Source: Phoronis australis (taxonomy: Eukaryota; Phoronida; Phoronidae). From it: DNA of 60,000 nucleotides. Shown here one piece after another: positions 1-12,900 of the stretch. The notes under the pieces were generated by a model. That model had not been told where the DNA came from. It was given only the letters and a program-made list of their open reading frames with translations, and ran no database searches. How positions within the stretch are numbered: the stretch's first letter is position 1; each line of letters starts with the position of its first letter. The stretch spans positions 673,179 to 733,178 of the forward strand of contig NMRA01000147.1 of assembly GCA_002633005.1 (NCBI GenBank), read 5' to 3'. A program made the translations under genes and the position numbers.

Positions 1-904
1 CTGCAGTTGTGTAGATATTTGGCTGAATAACATACAGACTTGATGATAAGGTCCTACATAACGTTAACATTCAAATTGTGGAGTGTTGCTTAGCTGTTAA
101 ACCTGTTAGGCCTTATGTTAACTTAAAGGGATATTAAACCTGCCTTGTGTCACAAAAACTAATCTTCAATATGGACCACATATGAAATTGGTTAAAAATT
201 GTTCCTTATTCAAGTTAGGGTGGTTTCTTTGGGTTGGAGAAAATGCACACTTCGTCATTGCCTGAGAAGGCTCTATAACCTGGCTTGTCTCGAGTGGTTC
301 ATTTTATATGCCAAGCATGGCCTGGAGCAGTAAAGAATTGTCAGTTTGTTTCAAGCCCAGAAACCTCTTCTCGCCTAAGTTAGGAACTAGTCGAGATTAG
401 TTCGATTGCGGTGTGGGGTACTAATCAAAAGTTAGTTTCTTTGAAGGAATGCAAGTTTATAACCTCTTCAGTGTAATGTAATATTTGGTAACAATGGTCC
501 ACGTTTGTGCAAAGCTGCATTTTGCCCTGTTTAGCGAGCTAAAAAAACGAAAATTGAATTTGTTCTCAAAATTTGTTATCATGAGATGACTTGCTTTGTG
601 TTACCAAGAAGAATATACAAACCCTTAACATGTGAAGAAACGCCTAGAAATTTTTTTTGATTTTGTTGACGTTGGCTTTAAACCCTGAAATTCGAAAAGG
701 ACGTACAAGGATTTCTATTTAAAAATAGGTCAGGTGTAGACAATAATGACCACAAGTATATCGCAGAACAGTTGTGATTGGTTTTTTTTCTCTTCTGTTA
801 AAAGTCGAACTCTGTTGACGTGAACGGTAAACAGGACAAAATACAGCTGCTGTACTGATCAGATGATCAGATGCAATGTTCGTTATTTTTCTTGATTCTG
901 TTAG
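1..904. other. upstream intron or flank of the UIM coiled-coil gene
   Basis: No exon could be supported here. The first exon I can place (905) begins in phase 0 directly after a TTAG acceptor and has no start codon, so the gene continues to the left of the window and this stretch is most simply an intron. The reading frames here are short and lack coding character. Confidence 0.5.
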
Positions 905-3900
905 GAGGCTGAACAAATCGGAACTGAATTGGAAAGGAAGAGCCAAGAAATACTATTGAAGGAATCGACGTCCAAGAAAGACCCTCATGATTGCAAAGAG
1001 TGAGTAACGTCTTGGGCAAATTACCAAAAATATGATTAATTTTGATGCATTTACAAAATAACCAAGAGAGTTTTCCCTGACAGATCCACGTAACTGATAA
1101 AGTTGAAATTGCACCCTGCTAGTGTTTGACCGGATTGTGGCGCTCTGTAAATCCCTCATTGTGGAAACTGGTAAATGAGATACATTGAAGGTAATTTTGA
1201 TGCATTAATAAACCAAGGAGTTAATGCTGTCTTCAATTATTCCGGAGTGCTTTACAGACAAAAAGTCCGGCGTTCAAATACAGTTGTGAAATTTGCCCCT
1301 TTTCGTGACAAGTTTTGATGTCCCTCCTTGTAGAAAGCTTCTGAATTTGAAGATTTTCTGGTCTAAGAATTGAGCTATTGGGATTCTCTGCCAACTTGTT
1401 TCTAACTCCCACAGCAAATCAACTGGTGGTGATATTAAACGGTCCCTCATCCAGAAAGTGTCTCAGGAAATGGAGGCATTGAAATTGGCTCAGGAGCATG
1501 AAGCGATGCGAGCTGCGGAGGCAGTAGATGCCATCGAAGCCAAAAACAAGGCAGCACTGAGGAAACAAAGGAAGAAGGAAGCTAAGCAGATGGTGAGTGT
1601 AGTGTAGGAGGCCGCTAAAGAAAAACATAGAATGGAAATTGATTCCAAGACAGCGAAATCAATTCTGTATTCTCGCCAAAAATTTATATAAATGAGGCAG
1701 TCTATCAACCTGCTGAAAATCCTTGCATTGCTAAAAAGTTGTCCAGATGGGGCATCGTCTCCTTGACTGTGAGGAAATCTCCGTCTGATAGCATAGGACA
1801 GTGTCATCTGTTGTTGGCTTGGATGCACAACATCCAGAGTTTGATCCAGGATCATTTTCAGAATGTCGTGCTTGCTTATATTAGTGAGCAGTGTTGCCAG
1901 TACTAGGACATCTCTCAAAGCGATTCAGAATCGAACCTCGAATCAGAAAGCTTACCGATTACTCGATTCTGAAAAAATTCAGATTCATGCCACTAATGAA
2001 AATATTAAATGTTTGATTTGCTTGTTAGGTGGTGGTAGTGTGTGCACAAGTTTACAGACACAATTCTACGCGATCTTCTACATTCTAGAGAAAAGAAATG
2101 AAGATGACTCATGCTAACAGCAACTCGTCCAATGACAGCATGGAAGACAACACTCTGAGGATTGTGTCGTGCACGGCAAACACATCTAAAGACACACTGT
2201 TCCCTGAGATTGTCAACCCGACGCCGCTCTTGCCTGTTCGTCCGAGCGTGATAAGTTCAGACAAGATGGCTGCTGAAAGCCTGAAAGAGGAACGTGACCA
2301 ACAATTGCAGTCTTTTCTAGCAAAAGTGAAGCAACATCGACTGAAGCAGACGACAGTGACCTCTGAAGGGAAGGACAAGACAGAGAGCGAGGTAAGCCTT
2401 ACTTGGCATTTGCCTGGTTGGGATTAGAAAACGTCTACGCTCAGTTGCCCTTGGCAACCTCATGGTTCAAACTCTTGCTTGTGAGATTTCTGCCCAAAGT
2501 AGTTTTTGCAGACTCTGGGATTATCTCTATTTTTGATGCGCACTCACTTTGAGATCAAGGTAACTGATACTTTCTGGACAGGTTAAGTAGGAAATGTGTG
2601 ATTATTGCTGTTTGAAATATGTATATGGTGCTGATGATTTGTGTGCAACAGGAACTGAATGTCACTCAATTGAATTTGCATCATTTCAGATGGACAGAAT
2701 GATTTTATTTCTGTCCCACTTGACAGCCTCACCCTATTGTAAGTTGTAGTGGTGGCCAGTATAGACGCTTGCTTTTGTGTGCACTAAATTCTTCCCCTCA
2801 TCCCCTTGGACATTTTTGGTACCGAAAAACTGTTTCCCAGCTCTGAGATAAGCAAAGCTGACAGCCTTTGTATAAGCATTGTTCATCTATTCTAACTGCT
2901 GTAGCTTTAGTTTGTACCGCCGGTGCTGTGTGATTCCTACCATTCGTGTACTGTTCACTGCTATCGGGTTACCAATGACTGAAAACTACACCTGCTTAGC
3001 AGGAGCATTGCACCTAAGGACGTTCACATGCAAACACTGCACCTAAAGCATTGTGATGTTATCCCAAGGGTAGATTTTCAATTGTGCTACGTGTAAGTTT
3101 GGTGTTCACATAATTCTCCCTTGTTTCAAAGGGGCACAATTCTTATGTCGAAGACCAGGATTGGTTTTATGTTATCAGTCATTAGTAACCTTTGTCCATT
3201 AAGGAGTTTTCTCCCTGTTGTAACTTACAATTTTCTGACTATTTAATGAAGTGGTCTGATAAATGGGATTATTGGTATTTTTTGAAACTTGCAAAACCCT
3301 GAAGCTTTGTTTATGGCCCATAAAGGACCGTAAATTAAGTGCTCTTTGGACCACTGTCTCTGAATGCGCCTGTGGACGGATTTCATGAGACTTCAGTACA
3401 AGCCAAAGGTATTCAGACGGAATATTCTGGAATTTCCATCATGACGGGTGGGCAGATGTGAAATTCATTGTGGCTTATGACTGCAAATGAAGGGGACTTA
3501 ACAGGAAAGTTAGTAAAGGTGTCTAAAGTAAGCCTTTCTTTAATTAGAATATTGCTGCTTTCAAACAGTAATGTTTGCTGTTATCAAAATTAGTAGACAC
3601 GACGACAACATGGTATTTTGTCCAATTACTTTAGTTGTGTGCTGTAGGTCACGTCATCAAGTTACAAATGCGTTCATTGCGACTAGCGAGGACAAGCAAT
3701 GGCATGGGGCCAACAGAAAAATGAAAATGGTCACCTCTTAATATTTTTTATTGGGAATTAGCATGGTCATGAATGTTACACAGACTGAGTCATGTAATAC
3801 GAAATTCTGTGTCAAATTTTACGTAAAGGATGGTTTGGTAATCACAAATCATTTTGTTCTCAGAACCTCAGTCATCTCTTCGGAAGCATTCAAAACTATG

Positions 3901-6900
3901 GAATTGCTGCGGGAAGAAGTAAATGTAGTTAGTTTGTGGTTAAGAAATTTCTGTTTATGAGATCACTTGATTGCCTGGTGCTTTGCATCCTTTGCGTTTT
4001 GGTGTGGATGTTTTGTGCGTTTTTTACATTACAGCGTGCTCTTTTATGATATGGGTGTTGGTTAAACCACTGAGCTGACATGGATGTGTGCTAACCATAG
4101 TCAGGGCTTGGAATTTACCTCTCTTTAGAGGATTTCCTTATTTCAGGTTTTTATTCTTATTTGATTTCCAGTTTCCTCGTTTTTCATTTCTATTTTATCA
4201 TTACTTTTGACTTTATTCATGGTAAATGAGTACTCCTTCAAAGTGAGATTGTGCAAGTTTTCAGAGACCAAAAAGTTTGCATCTTCAGCTGAAGGTAGAA
4301 CAAGTGCGAGACGACTTAGTATGCATAAAATACAAACGGACAAAATAAAACGTGGAACACTACAAGGCCGTGGTAAATCACTTCAGTTCAGAAATGCACA
4401 TTCACCACTTAACAAAACGGTTACACAGAGTTAGAAGTTGGGAAATGGATTGTAACACCTTGTACAAAGCACACTGTCTCACTTGAATACTGTGACATCC
4501 CTAATGGTTGTTGGTGTTAATTTATACTTTGTGACTTACAGAGCAGCCAGTCATGGCTGAACCATTATGCCTCATGCTGGTGAAGTCTGTGATGCTAGAA
4601 AACTTACTATGGACATAGATTCTCTTTTTATTGATTTGTACAGCAAATGCCACCTGGTGGGCAATTTGGGCAGAAAACTACTGCTGCAGTACTTTCCAGG
4701 TAGACCTTCATCTGGTTTTGACAGATTAAGAAGTTAAGAAAAATGCACCAGTGGTGAATATTACCAATCCAATAACTGATATTGTTACTAGGTGTTATAG
4801 TAATGAGAAGTCCAAACGCTGAAAGAAATATACGTGATTCTGTTGGGAATCGATCTCCGAATTTTGTACCTGAACTGCCCATCTACTGTATGTAAGCATG
4901 TTGCCATATTTAGAAGTCTTTAAGAAGCCCTTTATGTTTTTTATTATTTTACTGTCAAATTCTAATCACTTGTGTTGAATTCAAACCTCCACGCAAGCAT
5001 GACAACTCTTCACAAAAATATGTATGACATATATTCTTTATTGAAATATATACATATAGCCATAGGCCCAAAGTATTACAAGATAGTACATTGTCAGGTG
5101 CATTAAAGACTGGATAGTAAATTGTGACGCTTGAGAGCCTGAGTGTTGTTGATATGGCTCACTGTCTATTGTGACGCTTGAGAGCCTGAGTGTTGTTGAC
5201 ATGGCTCACTGTCTATTGTGACGCTTGAGAGCCTGAGTGTTGTTGACATGGCTCACTGTCTATTTATCCCTTATAAACAATGTTTCTCCAATCCATTGCT
5301 CTGTGCATTTCTACGTCCTCTGTCTGACTGCAAAGCATGGAATCTATCCAAAATGTTATTTTTTGCTCCATTTTCATAACTTTTTGAGAAAATCTTGTGG
5401 CTGAGTGTTTAAATGACATACAAAAACGTCTAAATTTGAATCTCTCATGAGAACTCTGCATACCTCGCTTCTAAAATTTGCCCACCATGCTCTTAAGCGT
5501 CACAATTTACTATCCAGTTTTAACGCACCTGACAATGTATTATCTTGTATATGTTATACTTTGGGTCTATGGTCTATGGTCTATGGTCATACGTATATAT
5601 TTCAACTAAGATTATAAACAAACACAGAGTCTTCTCCTTAATGTTCTCATTTAAGAGAATATTAATTACTGACTTTCATTCTTGGTCAATACATTAATTT
5701 AGTTGATCATATTTTTTGGGGTCTCAAAAACAACATATTGACCTTGGTGAAAGTCAGTAATATTGTGTTTGTCGTTTTTTTTGAGAAGCCGAATTCATGA
5801 CTGAAATGCTGTGTTCATAAGAATGTTAATGGTACCAGTTGTCAAAATAGGGTAAGTACTGTTCTCCTAAGCAGTGGATTGGTCTTTGTGCCATTCCTAG
5901 TTTTAAGTGAATAAATTGCACTTTGTGTTTTCCTGGTCTTGTGAAAAGTTGTTTTAAAGGTCCCCAAGTTTTCGAAAGTATAAAGAATCTGACAATAATT
6001 TTTATTATGAAATAGTCATAAGTATTACGAGAGGTGTAAGTAACTTGTAAAGTTGCTGAATGTACAGCATTCTGTATAAGTGTTGCAGGATTTGCATGAT
6101 ACCATTCATAGACTTGGGTCGAGGATGGGTCATCACATACACTATTCCTGGATGCAGATAGGTGACATGAACACACGTGGTGTTTTGGGACATGAACAGG
6201 TTTGTTTAGTTTCCATAATAAATTTTAAGAAAATTCCTGTTAATTGAGCATTCTGCTTGCACAGGTGGATATCAACCTTGACTCAGGCCGTGACCAAAAG
6301 AGGGAGCTGCTGAACAAGCACTTGCAACAGTACAAGGAGCTGATGAGTCAGCAGCCATGTCGACACACGGAGGAACAGTTGCGCCAGGAGAGACGGCAGA
6401 AGCAGCGGGAGATGGAGGTTAAACACCAGAAGGAGGTGGAGAGGCTGAGGCTTGAGGTAGTTTAAAGGGGTGTCAGTTTTTCAATTTAAAACATGATATG
6501 TATAGTTCCCATGCATCGTGGAACACCTCAGTGATAAATGACAACAGTTTCCATGAATGGAAAACTTGTGTAAAATAAAAAAAGGCAAAACTCATGGCAA
6601 ATTTAAAAGATGAATGAAATCCAGTTACCATTTTTTTGAGTCCTATAGGAAGGTCATGGAAACAGGAATGACCATGGAAAATGAAAGTTATTACAACCTG
6701 GAGAATCCATGGAAACGAAAGAAGTGGGAGTGGGAACCATGAATATGGCAGACCCGATATTTTACTTCAAGTTATGAGACTAACATTGATAGTTCTGATG
6801 AATACTTTGTGTTGTATAGCTGTGAGTTATCAATCACATTGGCAAATTTTTAGCAATGCATTGAGCTTTTGAAGAATGGAAAATGTCAATTTTGTCAATT

Positions 6901-9900
6901 GTTTTTAATCAAAAACTCTACTGTAAGCGTCTCTTAGAATTTAACCTGACTATTTAGTGACCCATTGCCTTAGAATTTTGCCAAGCATGATGGTTTTCCA
7001 GAACTGGCAACAATGGCAGATATGAGAAAGTGAAAATTGACTGTATGGCTGAAGAGAGTGGCACTATCTCATAAGTAATTGCTATGTCTTTAGGCTGTAT
7101 TATAATAATGAATTCTAGAACATATTTATTAAGCAAATATTTACAGCATTGTATTAGATGGTAGTACAGAATTGCTTTTTATGTTGAACAGTTAATGCAC
7201 AACCCGTTCTTGAGAAGATAAGTATTAATAGTAAACTGTGCACAAACTTAGGGGGGAATCAACTTCTAGACAGACGTGACTCAAGTTTTTGATAAAAGTT
7301 GAATGCTGCTTTGAGGAATTCTAAGTGACTACAAGGTGAATAGTGTAAGTAAGATATGAACAATGCTGTGCTTATTATGAACATGATGATATTACAAGCT
7401 GATCCAATCACTGTTGACGTGTTCTGTTACTGTGACGGAGACAAGCTTGGAACCACACCATGACCTAAGCTCCCTCTGTTTGTTCAGTCCAAGGTATACT
7501 CCTGCTTTAAGTTTCAACCCAGTGCGTGCAGTGATGCCCATGAACAGCAGCAGGAACTCATGAGGCTGGAACGTAACAAGGATGTGTCAGTAGACCCAGA
7601 ACTGCTGGATATTGAGGAGCGCTATGGAGGTCTGAAGGCAGACTACAGCAAGGTGACAAAGTGAGTGAGATGCTGCTGCATGCTACGTCAAGCATTTGCT
7701 GATAATGATGTATATTTAGTTGTGTTTCTGCTGGTTCAAATATTAGATGAGAGAAAATAGCTGTCTAGTCCATCGTGGCTCCATCGATACTACTCAACTA
7801 TGTTTGGTTGATTGTCATGATTTTTGTTGTGCTGTCGATCAAATTTATGAAGTAAGAAAAAAATTGGTGGGGAAGTCTGATGAAAGTGATCCAAAATTTT
7901 TGTTGTTTTTGGAAACTGTTGAAGATTTTAGTGATTTAATAGCTAAAGGTACTTTTGGTCCTGTTTAGCTGGGTAAAAACGAAAGCCAAATTCGGGACTT
8001 CTGGTCTCATAAAGTCGGTCTCGTAATGTTCCTTACAGTGACAGGATTCTTTTTCCGTTACCAGCTCAATTCTCAACTAATGTATGGATGTGCCGTTTTC
8101 AAATTCGAACCTGGAAACGTTTTCTTGAGCTTTGCAGTTGTAGGGTTGACCAGCCTCAATTTATTCTGAAGTGTTTTCTCTATGAGTGGTTGATGGTTTC
8201 GATGTTCTTGTTGGTAACGAAAATAGAATCTTGTGGCGCTGAGGAATTTATGAGACAGATATTTTGAGCTTAAAAGGTCTAATTGGGTACTTTTCGATTT
8301 TCTGAACAAAGTGAAATGCAGCTTTTTAAAGATTTTCTGAAACATGTCATTTTTATATTTATTTCAGGAAGAATCCCAAACAGAAAGTGATAACATGGAA
8401 GCCATTGGATGGATGGAGTACTGGACTGCCACCTGAACCTGTCCATAAACCTATTGGTGGGTGACCAACAGAAACAATAGAGAATAGTCTTGGCATGTTT
8501 CAGTGCAATCTCAGAACTATATGTAGTTAATATCTGACGGATCATTGTGTTGATTATGTAACTGCGGGAGTGAACAATAGGCTGTGAACACTACCACCAG
8601 TGCCTAGGATTTATTTCTGCAGCTGTATCAGCTGGAATAATTCAGATTAAATGTCTCGCTCAAGAAAACATTCTACATTGAGTGCATAGGGTTGAGAGTA
8701 ACTCATGCTCACCAGTAGGTCAGGAAATGTTTGGTTTGGTTCCACTTTTCACTCTTGGTTCTCACGGCTCAGTCCACAAGAAGTGCATGAACATTGTTTT
8801 GGGCTAATCACTGTAAAACATTTCATGAGGTTGTGTGTTGGGAAATTTTATGGAAAACTGTGAGATACATGCTTCGTTTTTGAAAATGTCAATCAGACCT
8901 GATTCGAAACTACCTGTTGCACCCTTAGAATATTTTTGACTGTTCTTGGTAGTTCGTCCAGATCTGCCTAGACCTGCAGCCCCACCTGTTGTTAACGCAT
9001 GGAAAGAGCGAAAGGAACTGCTAGAGTCGTTGCGACCAACAGATCAGGATGATGAGGAGGAAATGTTGCGGCAAGCGCTGGAGTTGAGCCAGCAAGAGGC
9101 TGTATATGAACAGGAGAGATGTCTGTAAGTAATGATTGTGTGGGAGTGGGGTGGAGTTGAGTCAGCAAGAGGCTGTACATGAACAGGAGAGATGTCTGTA
9201 AGTAATGATTGTGTGGAAGTGGGGTGGAGTTGAGTGGGCAAGAGGCTGTATATGAACAGGAGAGATGTCTGTAAGTAATGATTGTGTGGAAGTGGGGTGG
9301 AGTTGAGTGGGCAAGAGGCTGTATATGAACAGGAGAGATGTCTGTAAGTAATGATTGTGTGGAAGTGGGGTGGAGTTGAGTGGGCAAGAGGCTGTATATG
9401 AACAGGAGAGATGTCTGTAAGTAATGATTGTGTGGAAGTGGGGTGGAGTTGAGTGGGCAAGAGGCTGTATATGAACAGGNACTAAAATTGTCACCAGGGT
9501 AAGCACCGGTAGTCATATATGCCCGTGTTATCCCATCCATGATATGAACATGTTTGCAAAATTTCATGAGAATCCATCAAGTGGTTTTGATGATATAGCA
9601 GCGGCTGTTGGATGGATGGACGGATGGACGGACGGACGGACGGACGGCTGGATGGATGGATGGACGGACGGACGGACGGCTGGATGGATGGATGGATGGC
9701 TGGATGGATGGCTCGATGGCTGGCGGGCAGGCTGGCTGGATGGCTGGCGGGCGGGCGGGCTGGCGGGCTGGCTTGATGGCTGGATGGCTGGATGGCTGGC
9801 TGGGGTAAGATCATGAAAGATGTTTGGTGAGAGGAGTCCTTGGTAATTGATTATAACATACTGTCTTGTAAACTTTCTGGTATTTTCAAATACAGCTGTT

Positions 9901-12900
9901 CAACTGGGCTTGGTGTTTTGTAATATATGAATATTTTTGAAAATTTGTAAATTGACATTTTATCCAGAGAACATTTAGTGCTGCAAAGTGAATGTTTTTA
10001 TCATCACACCAAACTGTTGAAGTCTCCATAAGACCTTAACCAAACTAGACAAGTCTTGCATTGAAGAACGTGTTTTAAAGATTAAAGATAATATTGTCTC
10101 TGCGGTCTCCTATTCATAAATGCCAATGGTTGGTAACAGCAGTCCTGTCAGGATCTCAACAATGTTCCCTAAATATTCCACACATCTGTAGACCTTATTT
10201 ACTTACAAACGTATAGTTATTCATCTTTATCTTTTTAAGAGATCCTCCTTTTCTGCGAATATATAATAATTGAAAACTGGGTCCTTGTTTCAATGAAAAT
10301 GAACAGGAACTAAGTCCATAAATCGGGGTCGTTACGTGAAAAGGTCCCCATTTAGTTTCTTATTACGTCTTGAGAAAATTCAATTGCTGAACTGTCGAGA
10401 AAATCTCTTTGATCATGTGTTTCCGTGTGAATTTTACAAGGCAAGCGGTGGAAGCCGAAGTCAAAGCTGAACGACTGGCACGTGAGGTGAGGTTAGCTGC
10501 GGCAAGACAACGTCAGCAAGACTTAGACAGCACCGCTAGCATCCTGGAAGCATTGATGCCGTGCCATGTTAACCCAGCTGGCCAGAACAAACTCAACGGA
10601 AAGAGTGCATCTAGAGCCACCAAACTGGAAAGAGACCACACACTATGTATACCAAAAGCTGACAAGGGGAAAGTCTTAGAGCCTGTTGGTGGGCAAACCA
10701 TCATCTCTCGTACAAAACCCTCCCATTTTGCTGCACCAGCACAGTTGCCTGAAAGTGCACCATGGGAAGAGATGGCGGGAGAAAAAGTGGGTAAACTGTC
10801 TAGTAGTGAGTCACTTGAACAAACAGACGGTAACAAAATGACAAACAAAAGGAGTAGTGACTGGGGGCGATACAGGGATACAGAAGAGGACATTGACAGA
10901 GCTGAGTGTGAAATGTCTCTCAAGTTGTGTGAAGGCAATAGACATGGTGATGGTTACAAAAGACTGAGTGATGTTGACCAGGAGGTGGTGTTGAAAATGA
11001 AAGTGGTCAGTGATAGATCAAATACGACAGGTGCATGTGGCTCTGGTTGGATAACTGTGGGTGGTGAGACAGCTGGTGTAGCAGTGGGTGTGGCAGAGGT
11101 CAAAAATCGAGAAGGTGATGTGACCAGTTCGGCTAAAAGTAAAGAGACTAAGACAAGAAGCAAGAGGTAGGCGAGCTTTGTTTCAACAACTTTCTATGTA
11201 ATTCTTTATTCTAGCACTGGTATTTATTCCTTGCCAATACTAATCTTGTCAATTTTTATTGCATACACAATATAAGGTCCAAAAAGCATACTTGGTTTTA
11301 ATCTCAATGCTCATTTTCCTCGTTAAAAATTTTCTGTTTGAATGTCGAACTGTAAAATAAAAGCAGTTGTTCCACTGCTTGTAAAAATTAAAATTTCTTG
11401 ATTTTTTATTGATACGTCAAATGTACATTGGTCGTTTTAATGTTTTCTTCAATTACATAAATATTGAAAATGTCGTCGAGTTATTGTACAGTTTCGCAAA
11501 GTACTAATATCCGATCACATCATTTTGTCCTTAGCAATGTGCGGCCCAACTTAGGAATATTTTTGTCATCTGGCGTCATCATGAGGACTGCAGTCTATCT
11601 TTTATAACACACCTCATTCCACATCATTTCGGCAGATCACCGAGTCTTTTCAACTCACCTGTAGAAATTGTCACGTTTTTTTTGTATTTTCCCAGCATGT
11701 CCTCTTTTCTAGGCATGAAACCTTGAGCACCTTACAAGTGCCTGTGGTTGAGGGTGCCACTTATGGGAGTCCAGCGTTGAGTGATGACCAGAACTTGGAC
11801 CTGCAGAAGGCACTGATGAAATCCCTGGGAGTGAACACCTTTGGAACCCCCACAGAATTCTCACCCCCAGGTTGTTTTCTCTTTATAAATACTCTCCTGA
11901 AATACGACCTATTGTAGCTGCTTAGAATGTACAGTTTTTTGTGGTGATATTTTTCATTTTTTGATAACCGTATTAATGTTTTGAAATGCTGCTGACAGGG
12001 AGTAAAGTTCTAATCAAAGCATTTTGAAACAATTAGGCGTTCTGTTGTTATTAACTATTATTGTTAGAGTTTGTCCATTTTTACTCGGTTGCAGTTCCAT
12101 TGAGTTATTCCATGAGATGGGTTGAATAACTGGCTTTCAAAGCCTGGTAATTCTTGCTTTAGAATTTAGTTTTAATCATGGCTATGCCTTTACACAGTCA
12201 TATGATACGTCTAGACAGATTTTGACTTAAGCTTTGCAAAGAAAAATAAGATGGGGATTTGTCAGCACCAGTCGGTGTCGCACATATTTAGCAGTTTATT
12301 TTCGGCAGGATTTCCCTTGTCTGTTGATTATTGTCAAAATACTTCAAATATTTAGCAGCTTGCTAGATTTTCATGGAACTTGACACAGAGATGTATGATA
12401 GATGTAGGTGGACACCAGATTGTTTCAGGACAGATTCAACTTCTGTAGCACCCCCTGTTGACTGTTTTTGACAACTTAGGTATTTCGTGACACAAGGGTC
12501 AAGTAATCAATTTGTACTTTGATATGATCACAGTTGCCAAACTAGTGTAATTATATTACTTGTAATTACATTACTTGAAGCATACTGTTTGCAATGCAGC
12601 TATTGGTACTTTTAAATACTTTGTGTAATATTTAAGCATTGTGCTTGTTACATTACAGTTACCAGTGAATATCCTGGATCAAGAGATGAAGACTGGACTT
12701 CTGCCAGTGTCTCTAGAACTGACATGAGCATTAGTAACCAAATAACAACTGGTAATAATCGGTTTTCAAACCTTTGCTGATGGTGATAGTAACTGGGATT
12801 CTGCCATTGACACTAGAACAGTTGGCGATAAGCAGCTGAAAGAGAATGCCTTGGGTGGGAATAATTTGTCTTTGAATGTTTGTTGAAAGCTCTGCAATTG

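Noticed and set aside
8992-9567. Long minus-strand frames rich in [13 protein letters not shown] repeats
   Set aside because: They are translations of the 73-bp tandem array in the antisense direction. Periodicity keeps them open; there is no start, splice or domain support.
9544-9816. Plus- and minus-strand Trp-Asp-Gly or Pro-Ser-His repeat frames
   Set aside because: Microsatellite translations with no coding evidence.
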